64,000 nt of DNA from Powellomyces hirtus (GCA_025526995.1 JAHLKG010000006.1:124001-188000); one strand, 5' to 3'. Positions 1 to 10,656 are shown, numbered from the stretch's first letter. Made by a program: numbers and translations. The notes: a model not told the origin generated them from the letters alone.

Positions 1-1083
1 TCCTGATTGTTTGCAGCGAAACCAACAGGCGCGCAAACGATGGTCGACGCCCCCGCTAGTTCTGACTATGGGAAGCGTTGGCTAGAAATGATGGGAAGCG
101 TTGGCCAGAATAGATAAAGTAAGCCTCAGTATGAACCATGTCCGAACAACTGGAAAGAATCCTTTCGCTCGTCAAACAAAAAGGAAAGCAGAGACAGAAC
201 CAGAGAAGGCTACGAATGCAACAAAACGAAGGAAAGACTGCAAGGGCTAAACTTGATAAGATGCACGGGTCAGCGTTATTCATCGGATGGTTCGTTGCTC
301 ACTACGTTCATCTTATGCCAGTGTGTGACGGACTGATGAGATCCGTAGATGGAACCGATAGAAGAGCAATGGGTAGAAGCTTATGAGTTTGGTATGGAGC
401 CTGACATATCTAATAGAAAAAGCAACGGAGCTTGTTGGACCAGGGAATATGCCTATACAACGTAAAAAAGGCTGGTTTGGGTTTGAGACGTGTCGCTCCT
501 TGACACATAAAAACCAAAGCGATTCTGATATATCTAATTAGTATAAGTTTGAGCGGGTGCTGGACGTGCGGTTAATTCTGAAGTGGAATTAGATGGAGTT
601 CACATCACTTATATCAGCCAGAGTACGGAGTTTGTAGGAGAATGCACGGTATTTTTATATGTATACCAGACTCGGGGGTCAGATGGATCATTTGATATGC
701 ACAGCACACCGGTAAAACGAAAAGCAAGTGGCAATATACAGAATTTACGATCGGAACAGGCGTCGACGCCAAGCTCCAGCAGATCATGCGAACGTTTATG
801 CACAAAGAAGTGACTCCTTTTACGCGCCAATCACCTCGTACTGAGTGCCGGTTTTCCGACCAAAGAAACTAGAGAGAAGGAGCAAAGATGTAGCTCGGTG
901 AGTGAGGCTATGGTGTTTGGCGCGCGGTGGGACTTACTAGTAGATGATAAGACCGAGAATGGGGAAGAAGAAGATGAACAAGATCCATCCGACTTTCGCC
1001 ATCGTGGCACGGGGAGAGTTCAGAACCTCGACTGTGGAATAAAAGTCGTTAGACATCTTCTGTAAATGCTGATTTCCCAACCA
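1..1083. other. Intergenic, no gene supported
   Basis: I see no convincing gene here. Short open frames exist on both strands but lack motifs, plausible length or codon bias. The only structure I noted is a short tandem duplication at 68-110, listed separately. Confidence 0.6.
68..110 (+). repeat. Two-copy 20-nt direct repeat
   Basis: Two copies of a 20-nt unit beginning ATGGGAAGCG lie at 68-87 and 91-110. They are separated by 3 nt and differ at one position. There is no evident function; replication slippage is a likely origin. Confidence 0.8.
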
Positions 1084-1338
1084 CTAATTCTCGTCATGCA
1101 CAATTCCAAGCAAAATAACACAACACCCCACAACCAACGCCGCACAACCAAAACAATACATACAGACGGCAACGAGGTCCAACACTAGAACGATCAATCC
1201 CAGCAGACTGCTGGAGGCATGGACGTAGTACGACTTTGCTTCCGCGGCGGCGGGAAACAGGGTTATGAGGGACAGGAGCGTCAGAAGCACGGAAATAAGG
1301 AACCGAGGGGCTGCGGAGGTTGCTTTGAGAGTGGTCAT
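1084..1338 (-). CDS. Small signal-peptide/membrane protein, unknown
   Basis: This is an 84-residue open frame from an ATG at 1338. Residues about 12-34 form a hydrophobic signal-like segment ending in AAAEA, compatible with signal peptidase cleavage. Residues about 43-76 form a second hydrophobic stretch rich in Leu, Val and Cys (MYCFGCAALVVGCC), then a short tail IVHDEN. An in-frame ATG at 1446 would add 36 Ser/Arg-rich residues; I prefer 1338 because it puts the hydrophobic segment near the N-terminus. I do not recognise a family. It lies on the same strand as the next secreted protein. It could be a chance frame, so confidence is modest. Confidence 0.4.
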   Translation of the reverse strand: MTTLKATSAAPRFLISVLLTLLSLITLFPAAAEAKSYYVHASSSLLGLIVLVLDLVAVCMYCFGCAALVVGCCVILLGIVHDEN

Positions 1339-1718
1339 TGTGGGTGGCCTTCGAGAGTGGGAGGTAGCTGCGTGTTGCGAAGAGTGCTTTGGAGTGATGG
1401 TTCTTGAGGTGGAAAGATATGTACTTTGGGGCTTGGCGTTGAGCATTCAGATGACACAGGTGTGAGCTCGTGACTAAGCCACACATGCGGTTGTTTCAGC
1501 CTGTCAATTTTCGATGGCAACTTTTCCTGCATTCAAAGATACAGACGGCTCCGTGCACAAAGCCCCAACCCGGCAAATTAACAAGTGAACAAATGAATCA
1601 ATTGTAAACTGGACTTTTATTTCGAGAACAGGTACAAAAAAAAGCTATCTATTGCTGTGTATATCGGCAATCTGTCTATCGTCTAATTGTGATCGGCAGA
1701 GAGCGCATGTAGACAAAT

Positions 1719-3149
1719 CTAGTACCGGGCGTAGTAACCGTTGCCAACCTTCACGTAGCTGCGGCGGTAGGGCTTGGTGGGGTACTTGGGTTTGTCAGGG
1801 TTCTCAGGGTCCTCGGGGTTAGAGGGCTCCTCGGGTTCGGGGGAAGCAGTCTCAATGGGCGATTCAGGCTCCGTGGGCTGAGTGGTTTTGGTTGGGTAGT
1901 CGTCCTTGGGAGGTTCCTCCGGGGTGGTGGGCTGAGTGGGCTCGGGAGAAGCGGTTTCTGTAGGCTCGGGAGTTTCAGGCTCGTCGGGCTTGGTGGGGTA
2001 ATCGGGCTCCTCCGGGGTAGTGGGCTGGGTAGGGGTAGGCTCGGTGGTCTTCTCGGGCTCGGTGGTGGAGGAGGACTCTTCGGGGACGGGGGCAGCAGTG
2101 CTGGTGGGCTCGGGAGTGGGCTCGGTGGTCTTCTCGGCCCCAGAGGTGGTGCAAGGGGTTGATACCGGAACGTCAGGTGTGGTGGGCTGAGTGGGCTCAG
2201 GAGCGGCAGTCTCGGAGGGCTCGGGAATCTCGGCGGTGGAGGTGCTGCAGGGAGTAGACACGGGTACGTCAGGGGTGGTGGGCTGAGTGGGCTCGGGAGC
2301 GGCAGTCTCGGAAGGCTCGGGAGCAGCGGTCTCAGAGGGCACGGGAACCTCAGCGGTGGAGGTGGTGCACGGGGTAGACACGGGCACCTCGGGTTCGGTG
2401 GGCTCCTGAGGGGTCGTGGGCTGGGTAGGCTCGGGGGACGCGGTCTCGGAAGGCACGGGGACCTCGGTCTCCACGGGAGTCTCGGGCTCAGTGGGGTATC
2501 CGGGCTGTTCGGGCTCGGTAGGCTGGGTGGGCTCAGGAGAGGCAGTCTCTACGGGAGTTTCGGGCTCGGTGGGGTATCCGGGCTGTTCGGGCTCGGTAGG
2601 CTGGGTGGGCTCAGGAGAGGCAGTCTCTACGGGTGTCTCGGGTTCAGTGGGGTACTCAGTCTCCACAGGAGTCTCGGGCTCAGTGGGGTACTCGGTCTCC
2701 ACGGGGGTCTCGGGCTCAGTAGGGTATCCAGGCTGTTGGGGCTCGGGGGAGACTGTCTCGGTGGGAGCTGGCGTTTCGGGCTCGGTGGGGTAGTGGGGTT
2801 TCTTGTGGCACTTCTTTTTGTGCGTCTTGGGAACCTCAACGACGGGCTCGACTTCCTCGACCTCGTTCTGTTCCTCCTCGACGACTTCGGGGGTGGTCTC
2901 CTCAGTGGTCTCCTCAGTGGACTCGTCCTCGGCGGGCTCCTCGGTGGTAGGCTCCTCCACGTCGGGCACGGTGGTCTCCTCGGGGGTCTCGTCCTCGACG
3001 TCGATGGTGTCGTACTTGGGGACATCAGGAGTCATGGGTCCGGTGGGGTAAGTGTTGATAGAGTTGCGGACGGCAAGAGGAGCGGCCGACGCGCAGAGAG
3101 CGGACGAAGCCGTCAGGGCAGCGAACGCGAGAATGATTTTGGAAGACAT
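1719..3149 (-). CDS. Secreted Pro/Thr/Glu-rich tandem-repeat protein
   Basis: A single-exon protein of 476 aa. The first 24 or so residues (MSSKIILAFAALTASSALCA then SAAPLA) are a clear signal peptide; the in-frame upstream start at 3215 is not needed. After an acidic Thr/Glu region (about 35-100) comes a basic patch, KTHKKKCHKKPHY (about 106-118). Tandem repeats follow, built from YPTEPETPVET and ASPEPTQPT units, then repeated STPCTTSTAEVPVPSE-type blocks, and the tail ends KVGNGYYARY. Low-complexity Pro/Thr-rich secreted proteins of this kind are usually O-glycosylated wall or surface proteins; that role is inferred. No GPI signal is evident at the C-terminus. The basic patch resembles the C-terminus of the S41 peptidase at 17.9 kb. 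Repeat copy number is likely variable between strains. Confidence 0.8.
   Translation of the reverse strand: MSSKIILAFAALTASSALCASAAPLAVRNSINTYPTGPMTPDVPKYDTIDVEDETPEETTVPDVEEPTTEEPAEDESTEETTEETTPEVVEEEQNEVEEVEPVVEVPKTHKKKCHKKPHYPTEPETPAPTETVSPEPQQPGYPTEPETPVETEYPTEPETPVETEYPTEPETPVETASPEPTQPTEPEQPGYPTEPETPVETASPEPTQPTEPEQPGYPTEPETPVETEVPVPSETASPEPTQPTTPQEPTEPEVPVSTPCTTSTAEVPVPSETAAPEPSETAAPEPTQPTTPDVPVSTPCSTSTAEIPEPSETAAPEPTQPTTPDVPVSTPCTTSGAEKTTEPTPEPTSTAAPVPEESSSTTEPEKTTEPTPTQPTTPEEPDYPTKPDEPETPEPTETASPEPTQPTTPEEPPKDDYPTKTTQPTEPESPIETASPEPEEPSNPEDPENPDKPKYPTKPYRRSYVKVGNGYYARY
2390..2790 (-). repeat. In-frame minisatellite in the Pro-rich gene
   Basis: Near-identical 33-nt and longer units, encoding YPTEPETPVET with or without ASPEPTQPTEPEQPG, recur through this part of the Pro-rich gene. 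Unit lengths are multiples of three, so copy-number change keeps the frame. Confidence 0.8.
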
Positions 3150-3288
3150 GGCTGGGATGTATGAGAATTCTGAGACGGGTATTCTGTAAGTGTATTCTAA
3201 GAGGAAGGATATCAAACGCCTGCGTGTGATTCCAGGATGGAGGTGCTGGATGAGGGGAAAGAAAGGAAGGGAGGAAAGCTTCTTGGCG

Positions 3289-3298
3289 ATCTTATATG
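3289..3298 (-). promoter_or_regulatory. TATA-like box of the Pro-rich gene
   Basis: On the minus strand the sequence reads CATATAAGAT, about 145 nt upstream of the ATG at 3149. A purine-rich tract lies between them. It is placed by position and motif only. Confidence 0.4.
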
Positions 3299-4535
3299 GC
3301 TTCTCGGCGACTAGGTAGCGGCATGCGGATCCCGCATTCCCGAAAACAGCAAAGTTGATGGCTGGCTAGCGGCCGCGCGCGTGGTGGCGCGCTTGAACAT
3401 GGTTTGTTCTGCGCATGGCGGGAAACGTCTGTTGTGTGCCAGCCAGACTGCCAGTAGTGTGCAACTTGTGTTGGCCATCCACAGCTCCGCAATCATCAGC
3501 ACAGGGCCGGAAATGGGTTACTCAGACTTGCGCCTGTATCCCTCCACCCACCTCTCCGCCCCGAATGTGGAATGTTTGGCGGAATTCTTTCTCCATTGCC
3601 GAGCTTTGCATCATTTGGGACAGACGACAGCGGCGAATGGCCGTTTTTGCGTGTTTGTTGCAACACGGTGTGTGCGTACTATGCTTCCGGACGAACGAAC
3701 GTTCAGGTTTGTGCTTGTGTGCGTGGACGGATGGATGGATGGCGCGCGTGTTCCGCTCCCCATCCCGTCAAAGAGCACGAAAATTGACTGCTTTGTGGCT
3801 GAGATAAACGAACGCGTTCTTTCGTCTCACCTTCCTGACCTGGAGGTGTGGCGTGTGGCGTGTGGCTTGTGAGAGAACGAAATGTCAATGTTTGTTAAGA
3901 TGCATGTAAACACACACAGGTTTGTTTATTGAGCTGATAATCATGTTTCATTGAAGGTGTGGATCAAAAACTTGAAGTTGTCCATTAGCGAGAATCATCG
4001 CGAGGGTTGGTGTGCCTCATCCTTTAGGCTGCACCCGTAATCACTACTGATTATTGTTATGGCTTTGCAAGCTCCTTTGAAGCGGCGCCAGACTTCCGCA
4101 GCCACAGCAGCTGACATTCATGCAACGCCTCCCGCCGGTGGCGGGACAAGTAAGAGGCTGCAGGCGAAGGAGGTGGATGCGCGATGAGCAACGAGCAAGG
4201 TGGAATGCTCTTCTTTCCAACTTCATGAGAGCTCATCCCGCATCACTTTGCATTTTCAGGCACTCACACCCATAGCGGGCAACTTGGTTTTATTTGGAAT
4301 GACAGGGAAATAGGTATTGCCAATGTACAACACCTCCCGCTTTAGCATTCACTCATAACCATCAATAGAAATGGCAGCATGGAGAATGCGTCGCGTAATT
4401 CTCGAAAGCTACTGAAAACATGAGCCCGTCATCCGGAGGCAAGCAAACTCAAATTCAGATCACCTTCGAATTCGGGTGAGAGCAGGCGTATTAATAAGTT
4501 AATGTGTGCCACAGCTGTGGCTAGCTGTCCGCCAA
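3299..4535. other. Intergenic, no gene supported
   Basis: The longest open frame (163 codons from 3381, plus strand) has no signal peptide, domain or repeat I can identify and overlaps competing frames of similar length. I see nothing else definite before the tRNA gene at 4536. Confidence 0.5.
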
Positions 4536-4617
4536 TCCCAGGTAGTATATCGGCTAGTATCCCCGCCTGTCATTCGTCAGTCCGCGGGAGAGCCCGGTTC
4601 GACTCCGGGCCTGGGAG
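4536..4617 (+). tRNA. tRNA-Asp(GTC) with a 10-nt intron, copy 1
   Basis: Acceptor strands TCCCAGG (4536-4542) and CCTGGGA (4610-4616) pair fully, with discriminator G at 4617. The T arm is CCCGG-TTCGACT-CCGGG. The anticodon stem CCCGC (4562-4566) pairs with GCGGG (4584-4588). The loop reads CTGTCA...C with anticodon GTC at 4569-4571. A 10-nt intron, TTCGTCAGTC (4573-4582), interrupts the loop at the canonical position between bases 37 and 38. The D-arm/A-box region reads TAGTATATCGGCTAGT. A T6 run 16 nt after the gene would terminate RNA polymerase III. Confidence 0.92.
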
Positions 4618-4633
4618 CTTACTTTTAGGATTA

Positions 4634-4639
4634 TTTTTT
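4634..4639 (+). terminator. Pol III terminator of tRNA-Asp copy 1
   Basis: Six consecutive T residues, 17 nt after the mature 3' end of the tRNA. The flank GGATTATTTTTTCTTGCTC is largely conserved downstream of the second tRNA-Asp copy. Confidence 0.7.
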
Positions 4640-5484
4640 CTTGCTCACCGTCGAAGCTTGTATGTGTCTTTCACAATTGTGCTCACGGAATGCCCTTGTT
4701 TGGGGCTATATCATGTGAACTCTGGTTTCGGTGCACCCACCCAGCCTTCAGTAGAAAGCTCTATGAGTATTGACGAACCGTGGCGGCGCGGGTGGTGTGA
4801 GCAGGAACATGATGGTATGGGTTCCTGGCTCAAGGGCGTTCATCAAATTGTTCTACTCTTTTGTGTCCTCGCAGTGCTTATTATCCAACTGTCTATGGAG
4901 CGATCATTTCCAAATGGAGCCCAGATTTGGCGAAGAGGCTTGAGATGGGCCGAGGTGTCTTTTCCCCAGCACATACACATATATACATTGGGCACAATGT
5001 CTTATCATTCACTGTGTCAGCGTTTTTGGTGGGAGATTGTGGGACGAGCATGCCTGTCGCTCCATCACAGCACACTCCGCGGGTTTGAACTGGTGGTGTA
5101 AGAGACTTATGGCTGGACGATGGAAGTCACGGGTGGCTTAGTCGCGCGACTGTTGACTGTGACTTTTGACCTAAATTGAACGCCTTGGAAGTACTTATGG
5201 ACATCGCGCAAAAGGTGAAAGAGAATCCCTTCGTTGTCCCTTTTTTGTCCAACTTTGCCGCACTTTCTCCCTCCTCCCTTCCCTCCGCGTCCAACGTGGA
5301 AAGTGCAGTGTTCTCAGGGATTCCCCCAGCGAAATAGCAACAAGGAAGGACCCGTTCGGCGCACTTTCCCACGCATCCTCCGACCGCACTGTTTCCTCGT
5401 ATTCTCCTTTAACTCACCCTTCTCTTGTTGCATATACCTTCTTCGCCCTACCCGTCGTTCTCACCTCGAAGACCTTGCTACACC
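4640..5484. other. Intergenic between tRNA-Asp and the 648-aa gene
   Basis: No gene is supported. The pyrimidine-rich run at about 5250-5480 precedes the next ATG and probably contains the core promoter and 5' UTR of that gene; no clear TATA box is seen. Confidence 0.5.
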
Positions 5485-8054
5485 ATGAACTCGCTCAGAC
5501 AACTGTTCGCTCCCACCCCTCCTGCCTCCATACGCTCAATGAGCATGTCGTCGTTCCCGGTGGAAAGAGGCAACGAGCTTTCCGTCAGAATGAGTGTGGG
5601 AGTGCTGAAACGAGTGGCAATCTGGATTCTCTCTGACTGTATCTCTCTCTGCCACATTGCCGAAGCGAAGGCGAACGCGAATCATGGCGTCATGTTTAAG
5701 TCTGAGAATCAGCTTCCATACGGTGCGTGGGAAGATTGTTCCGCGACACAAACAGAATCCTATTTGACAAAGGAATCATTGATCTAAAACAATCATGTAG
5801 CTGGACGTATGGATCTGGATGATGTTTGCTCGGCCTTCCTCTCACGCGCCAGCAAGGTCTACCCCAAGAGAAGCGACCAGTACAAGAACTTGGAAGAAAT
5901 CATTGTCAACATCGTCGAAGCGTCCACCATCCACGAAGTCATCAGCGCCTTCGGGTCTCTCATTGCACGCACCAGAGCCATCGACGACCAACATGTTCTC
6001 ACGAGCTCTGACAATATCGTCGAGAACAACTATTTCCAAAGGACTCTGACGGATACTCATGTCATTTTGGCGTGGGACTCATCGCTCGGAGCGCGCTTCA
6101 CGGATGCCGTTGGAAACATGCTTCGCAAGATTCGGAGTGAAGCTCGGCTCTGTTCTGGTATAAGTCTGTCTTTGCCATTGTTTGGGATCGCCTTGACGTC
6201 TCACCAGCATGGCTTCTCTCTCTGATTTCAGCGCACGAACTCCTGGCCACCTACCTCGCCTATCACAAGATGGCTACGGAAAATATCCAGTCTGCCAGCA
6301 ATGCCCCTGATGTCGCCCGCTTCCTGGGAACATCCGGATTCCGAACTGATGCACAAACCTATATGAGCTTGACAGACCCTGGAGATGGTCACATCTCTGG
6401 AACCACTCGCAAGACGCCCTGGCTGAGAGGGGTGGTAAGCATTTGCAGATTAGAACATCTGAAAGATGCAATCATAACTAAGCGGTGGTTGATGTGACAA
6501 TGATTCAGATTGTCCATGTTGAGCATTTGGAGCGACCCAATCATCTCCCTCGGAGTGAGTGCGAGTCATACCGCATCCCATCTCTCTTGGATTTTGCAAG
6601 AGTGCGATTGCACGTCGGATCTGCGGCTCCGACCACGGTAGACTTTCGCCACGAAAATGCTTTTTGTTGAGAATGGCAGTTCCTGATGTTATAGTTTTCG
6701 ACAGTACTTTGTAGGACGAATGCTGAAAGACGGGGGCAACTTCGATCATGACCTTATCAAAGTGGTCAATACGGTTTCAGCCGCTGCCAGCGTAAGCTCT
6801 CGTTACTTTCGCACAAGTTTTGCAATCAATCTCACAATGGTAACTCCCAAGGCTGCATTTGCGCTCGGCGCGGCCGAATGTAAAGTCGCTATGGATGGAT
6901 TGACCACTGCTCAAATGATCAAATACATGCGAGCCTTGAATGGAAACACCCTTCGCGCTACAAACCGCCAGTACTTTTCTTGCGCATGGAATCTGAACTC
7001 AACCATTGTAGACGACACACCTCCTTTCTCTCCTGCAATACCCAAAATGTTGTCAACTCAGATGGCTATTGGACGCCGAGCTATCCAAATCGCTGCGCTG
7101 GGCGGGTTTGAAAAAATTACCTGGGATGGAGCCTCGGACACCTGTAAGTAGCTTCGCAGTCTGATTCATGGTAGTTCCTGACCAAGAACTGTCGTTGCAG
7201 ATCCAAGCAAATGCATCATTGAACAACTCGGATTCAAAAATGCTCTCGAACTGGTACACATGGCTCACGAAGGTAAGGCAATGAAACACTTCGCATGGCA
7301 TTCCACGAACATGATGGCACTCATCTCCCGGCTGCTCATCGAATACTTCCAGCTGGCTTCGTGACATACTTTTCGGCCGGGTTCAAGTTTCATCAGATTG
7401 CGGACGCAGTCTTGACTGGCGTGGACGGAATCGGCATCGGAGGAGCCCAGATCCTTCGATACATGGACCACAAGACTGGCATGCATGGCCCTTACCTCGA
7501 AGAGAACATTAACGAAATTCTCAAACGACGTGATGATGCAGAAAGGTCCCTCCGCGGACAGGGCGTCAAACTTCTCTGCAGGCTCGATCGAATGTATTTT
7601 GAAGGCAGCATCACCGCCACCGGCAACAAACGACGCATCAAACTCTACGAGGCACTGGCCGAGCAACGCGGAGACGATATCAACAATCTGTTGAGAAAGT
7701 GTTCCGCGAAAATGGACCTCCCGCAGGACGGGGAGACACCTTTTATCGGGCAAGCACGTCGCTTGATCAATTCCACCAGCCCATTGCTCAAGGAGTACGT
7801 CGACGACAGGCAGCAATGGATTGACTTCACCCACCGCATCATGAAACTTGTCACTTGGGGCAACGATATGGACCTGTATGAAGGTAGGAATATTCCGCGT
7901 GTCTCTCTCGTGCACGACGTAGCTTAACACGCACACCCCTCGGCCAGAATACCTGTCTCATCCTTGGGCAACGTGGAGAGCCGCTTATCGCGCCGCTGAA
8001 AGCAAGAAGAGCGACACCTTTTATCTGGCAAAGACCATCCCCGCTCTTGCATGA
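5485..8054 (+). CDS. Conserved-looking 648-aa protein, unknown function
   Basis: Seven exons join in frame: 5485-5722, 5801-6157, 6232-6434, 6705-7143, 7201-7272, 7353-7883, 7948-8054. Every junction has GT...AG ends and matching phase, giving 648 aa. The first 35 residues, rich in Ser/Arg with few acids, could be a mitochondrial presequence. The centre has the run GGFEKITWDGASDTYPS, then an AGF-TYFSAGFKFHQIADAV segment and the glycine-rich GVDGIGIGGAQILRYMD. The repeating hydrophobic-strand and glycine pattern suggests a TIM-barrel-like fold, but that is a guess; I do not recognise the family. No transmembrane segment is evident. Exon 1 could contain one more small intron. An AATAAA lies at 8135-8140, about 80 nt after the stop. 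Confidence 0.7.
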
Positions 8055-9806
8055 CAGGAACCGGACATATAGTATTAGATAGAGTCTAAGATAGAAATCT
8101 CACATGCCAACTTCACACATCAGAATGGAGACAAAATAAATGCCGATCTATCCATTGGATGTCCTAACACACAACCACCTTGTTGTTCACATGGGACAAT
8201 GTCGGTTACAAAATAAACTAGATTTACAATATGTGCCGATCATTTATTGCATCTTCAGCACTAGTGAACTACAGTACATATGATGTTACAAGAAGTGAAT
8301 GACTAATTGTTGGACGATGTAAAAGACTAAATTTGCTTTGACGAGTTTGCCTCGCAGCCGAACACAAAGCTGGATGGCAGAATTCCTCGCTTTCAACAAA
8401 GATACAATGTTGTGCGCGTTGATCTACCATCCAGATATCATCCTAGCTGGTAGTAGACCGCCCCGCTTCTCAGATGAATGCTGCGCGTGTCGATTATACC
8501 ACCAAGGGGCGGAAGCTGTGATACGGAGCAGGCAAAAATAGCCACAAGGGAACCAAGGAACCACAGCTAGCAAGGACAGTAGAGTCACTCGCTTTCAACA
8601 AAGATACAATGTTGGCAGATCGCTACCATCTACCATCCAAACCCCCGTCGGCGATCCGCTGCCTCAAGGAGACAACGGCGGTTTCCGGTAGGTAGCTGTG
8701 GTCCCGGCTGCGAGGACAGGAGAGGATACTCTACAGTAACGTTTGCTTTTTTCAACAAAGATATGATTTTGCGCGTGTCGCTTTCTACTGTACCCATCCA
8801 AACACCCCCGTCCGGCGATGTGCTGCCGCCTCCAGGAGACAACGTTCGCTTTCCGGGTAAGAGCCCGTGCCCTTTGTGGAGTAACGATTCAACTGCAGAG
8901 TACTTGCCTGAGAGATTTCTTTCGACATTTGTTTTGATGGACGCAAAGATGGGATCCGGATGAGGGCGATGGGCGACGTCCATACTCGCGCAGATCCTGC
9001 GCGACTTGCACTGATTGCTGCCGAATTCTCGTGTAGTTCGAGTTCTGATTCCATCTGGTGGCTTTGTGACCTTGCGTGCCGGTTTGGATAAACAGACACA
9101 TTTGTTTTCAGGTACTGCCCCCAAGGCGCAAAGTGCTCCACAGGTTCAGAATTTGAGAGTATGTATGTAGGAAACAGGAAACTGACACACAGACGGGCCA
9201 CAGGCACAATCCCTCATCTTCACAATTTGCGCAAATCCACATATGCGCGTAGAAGTGTCGGCACCCGTCCGGACCTTGACTAGCCCCTAACAATGGACGT
9301 ATCCTGTCGGCGAGCTTTTTGTTTTGTCGCGGCCGATTTCCTGTGCTTGCATTTTCCGCAGTTTCTTGTTCATCTCGTCCGCAGTGTAAATGGCTGCCAA
9401 TGCTAGACCAAAGTGAGCCGTCCGCCATTGGGAGCTTGCCCATGATGCAGCGCTTGTGCAAACGCCGAAGGGACCTCCTGGAAAGTTGCTCCACTCTGAT
9501 CTTGACTTTCGGCTCGTGTGTATGCGACCATGTTTAATTCATTTACATGTATCTGATATGCTATTCCGTGAGATACGACATCCAATAATTGGCCTTAGAG
9601 GTCTTCCTGCATGCAGGCGAGGCTATGTTTAGCGCTCTGCTGTGCATTGTCTGCACCGTTCCAATCACAATCTATCTGTCTATCTGCTTCCCCATGTCCT
9701 GAAGACCCTCTGTTCCAAAAAGCAGTGCCACAAAAGATTTCCCTTGCTGGATATCCCATTCCAGCTTTATAACAAGCGCCCATTCCTACGTCATGGTCAA
9801 TTCAGA
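8055..9806. other. Repeat-bearing intergenic region
   Basis: No gene is supported in this 1.75-kb stretch. It holds three degenerate repeats (next entry). Open frames on both strands here overlap each other and carry no recognisable domain. Confidence 0.55.
8386..8895 (+). repeat. Three degenerate repeats around CTTT(T)TTCAACAAAGATA
   Basis: Copies start near 8386, 8587 and 8742. All share the core TTTCAACAAAGATA followed by a variable AT-containing stretch. Copies 2 and 3 are about 155 nt apart and stay alignable further: both contain CCATCCAAAC, then a CCCCCGTC-GGCGAT block, then GCTGCC followed by a GGAGACAACG run. Copy 1 matches only over the first 50 nt or so. They look like decayed tandem duplications rather than a coding repeat. 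Confidence 0.65.
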
Positions 9807-10580
9807 TCAGTGTTTAGCGAGAATCCAACAGTCCAGAGAGCTATCGCTCTCCGAAGCTCCGGTGGTGATGTCAAGCGAGGCATATATGGTCCACCCAATC
9901 CGTTCAAAACTCGCCAAAAGTTCAAGTAGAAATCTGCGCGTGTACATTGTCTCATCGCCACTGGCCACCCACGGATTTCCAAACAGCTTGAACACGGGAG
10001 CTCCCTTGACAGTTGTTCCTTCCTCCTGCAATCCCTTTCGATAGCTGGTCTGTATGGTCTGCCGTATGACCTGTAGGAGTTCGTCTGGCCCATCAATCAG
10101 TCGCAGTTGGTCAGGGTATGCGAAGGAAACGACGCAGAAACTCTGAGGCTGCGGAACGCCTGCACCGGCCCGACGGAACATCCACATGTCCTTGTCGTAG
10201 GTCTTGGCAGATATATCTGTCGTCAAGACCAGTTGCCACCCGCTGCGGACCATGAGCGACATGATCATCACTACGAGTCGCAACGACTCGGTCCGCCCCG
10301 AGCCGTGCTTGTAAACCCACGGGTTGCCGACAAGCTTGAACTGATGCGAGCAAGCGTAAGGGCGTTCGGATTGGATTTGGTGGCCTGACGCAAAGATGAC
10401 TTTCCGGAACTCTGCATGATACTCTGGGGAGATGCCCATGAGACGAATCTTGTCCAACTCGTGCAGGGAGACGCTCGCATAAGCAGACACGGCAGCGCTG
10501 GAAGAAGAAGAAGCGGTTGCTTCCACGTATGTTGGAGGTCCCTCCCCCATTGAGAGGTCGTTTGCTTTACTTGTACTCAT
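9807..10580 (-). CDS. Protein with two GNPW repeats, unknown function
   Basis: A single-exon protein of 257 aa from the first true ATG at 10580. The N-terminus is Ser/Ala-rich with a PPTYVEA motif (a possible PPxY WW-domain ligand). Two related modules follow, each of about 60-70 residues: one starts HQFKLVGNPWVYKHG and continues through GWQLVLTTDIS to a DMWMFRRA end; the second starts PVFKLFGNPWVASG and continues through GWTIYASLDIT to a DCWILAKH end. The shared pattern is FKL-GNPW, an amphipathic helix, GW-hydrophobic strand and D-I, so this looks like a duplicated alpha/beta module. I believe similar proteins are widespread in early-diverging fungi, but I cannot name a function. No signal peptide or membrane segment. 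Confidence 0.72.
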   Translation of the reverse strand: MSTSKANDLSMGEGPPTYVEATASSSSSAAVSAYASVSLHELDKIRLMGISPEYHAEFRKVIFASGHQIQSERPYACSHQFKLVGNPWVYKHGSGRTESLRLVVMIMSLMVRSGWQLVLTTDISAKTYDKDMWMFRRAGAGVPQPQSFCVVSFAYPDQLRLIDGPDELLQVIRQTIQTSYRKGLQEEGTTVKGAPVFKLFGNPWVASGDETMYTRRFLLELLASFERIGWTIYASLDITTGASESDSSLDCWILAKH

Positions 10581-10642
10581 GGTCTTGGGTTGTGGTGGGT
10601 CCCTTCTCAGGTGATTCCACTTGGGGTTCAATGAGGAGGACT

Positions 10643-10656
10643 GTAGACCGGTCTAC
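10643..10656. repeat. Perfect 14-bp palindrome
   Basis: GTAGACCGGTCTAC is a perfect dyad, 63 nt upstream of the ATG of the GNPW-repeat gene. It could be a dimeric factor site in that promoter, or chance. Confidence 0.45.

Noticed and set aside
2416..2793. 125-codon plus-strand frame rich in GVSGSVGY repeats
   Set aside because: It is the antisense of the tandem repeat in the Pro-rich secreted protein; periodic 3n repeats automatically open other frames.
3381..3872. 163-codon plus-strand frame
   Set aside because: No start context, domain or hydrophobic pattern; overlapped by a frame of 130 codons on the same strand.
4502..5101. 199-codon frame
   Set aside because: It reads through the tRNA-Asp gene and has no recognisable domain.
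6435..6704. A snoRNA in the 270-nt intron of the unknown gene
   Set aside because: Looked for C/D and H/ACA boxes; no properly placed pair could be found by eye.
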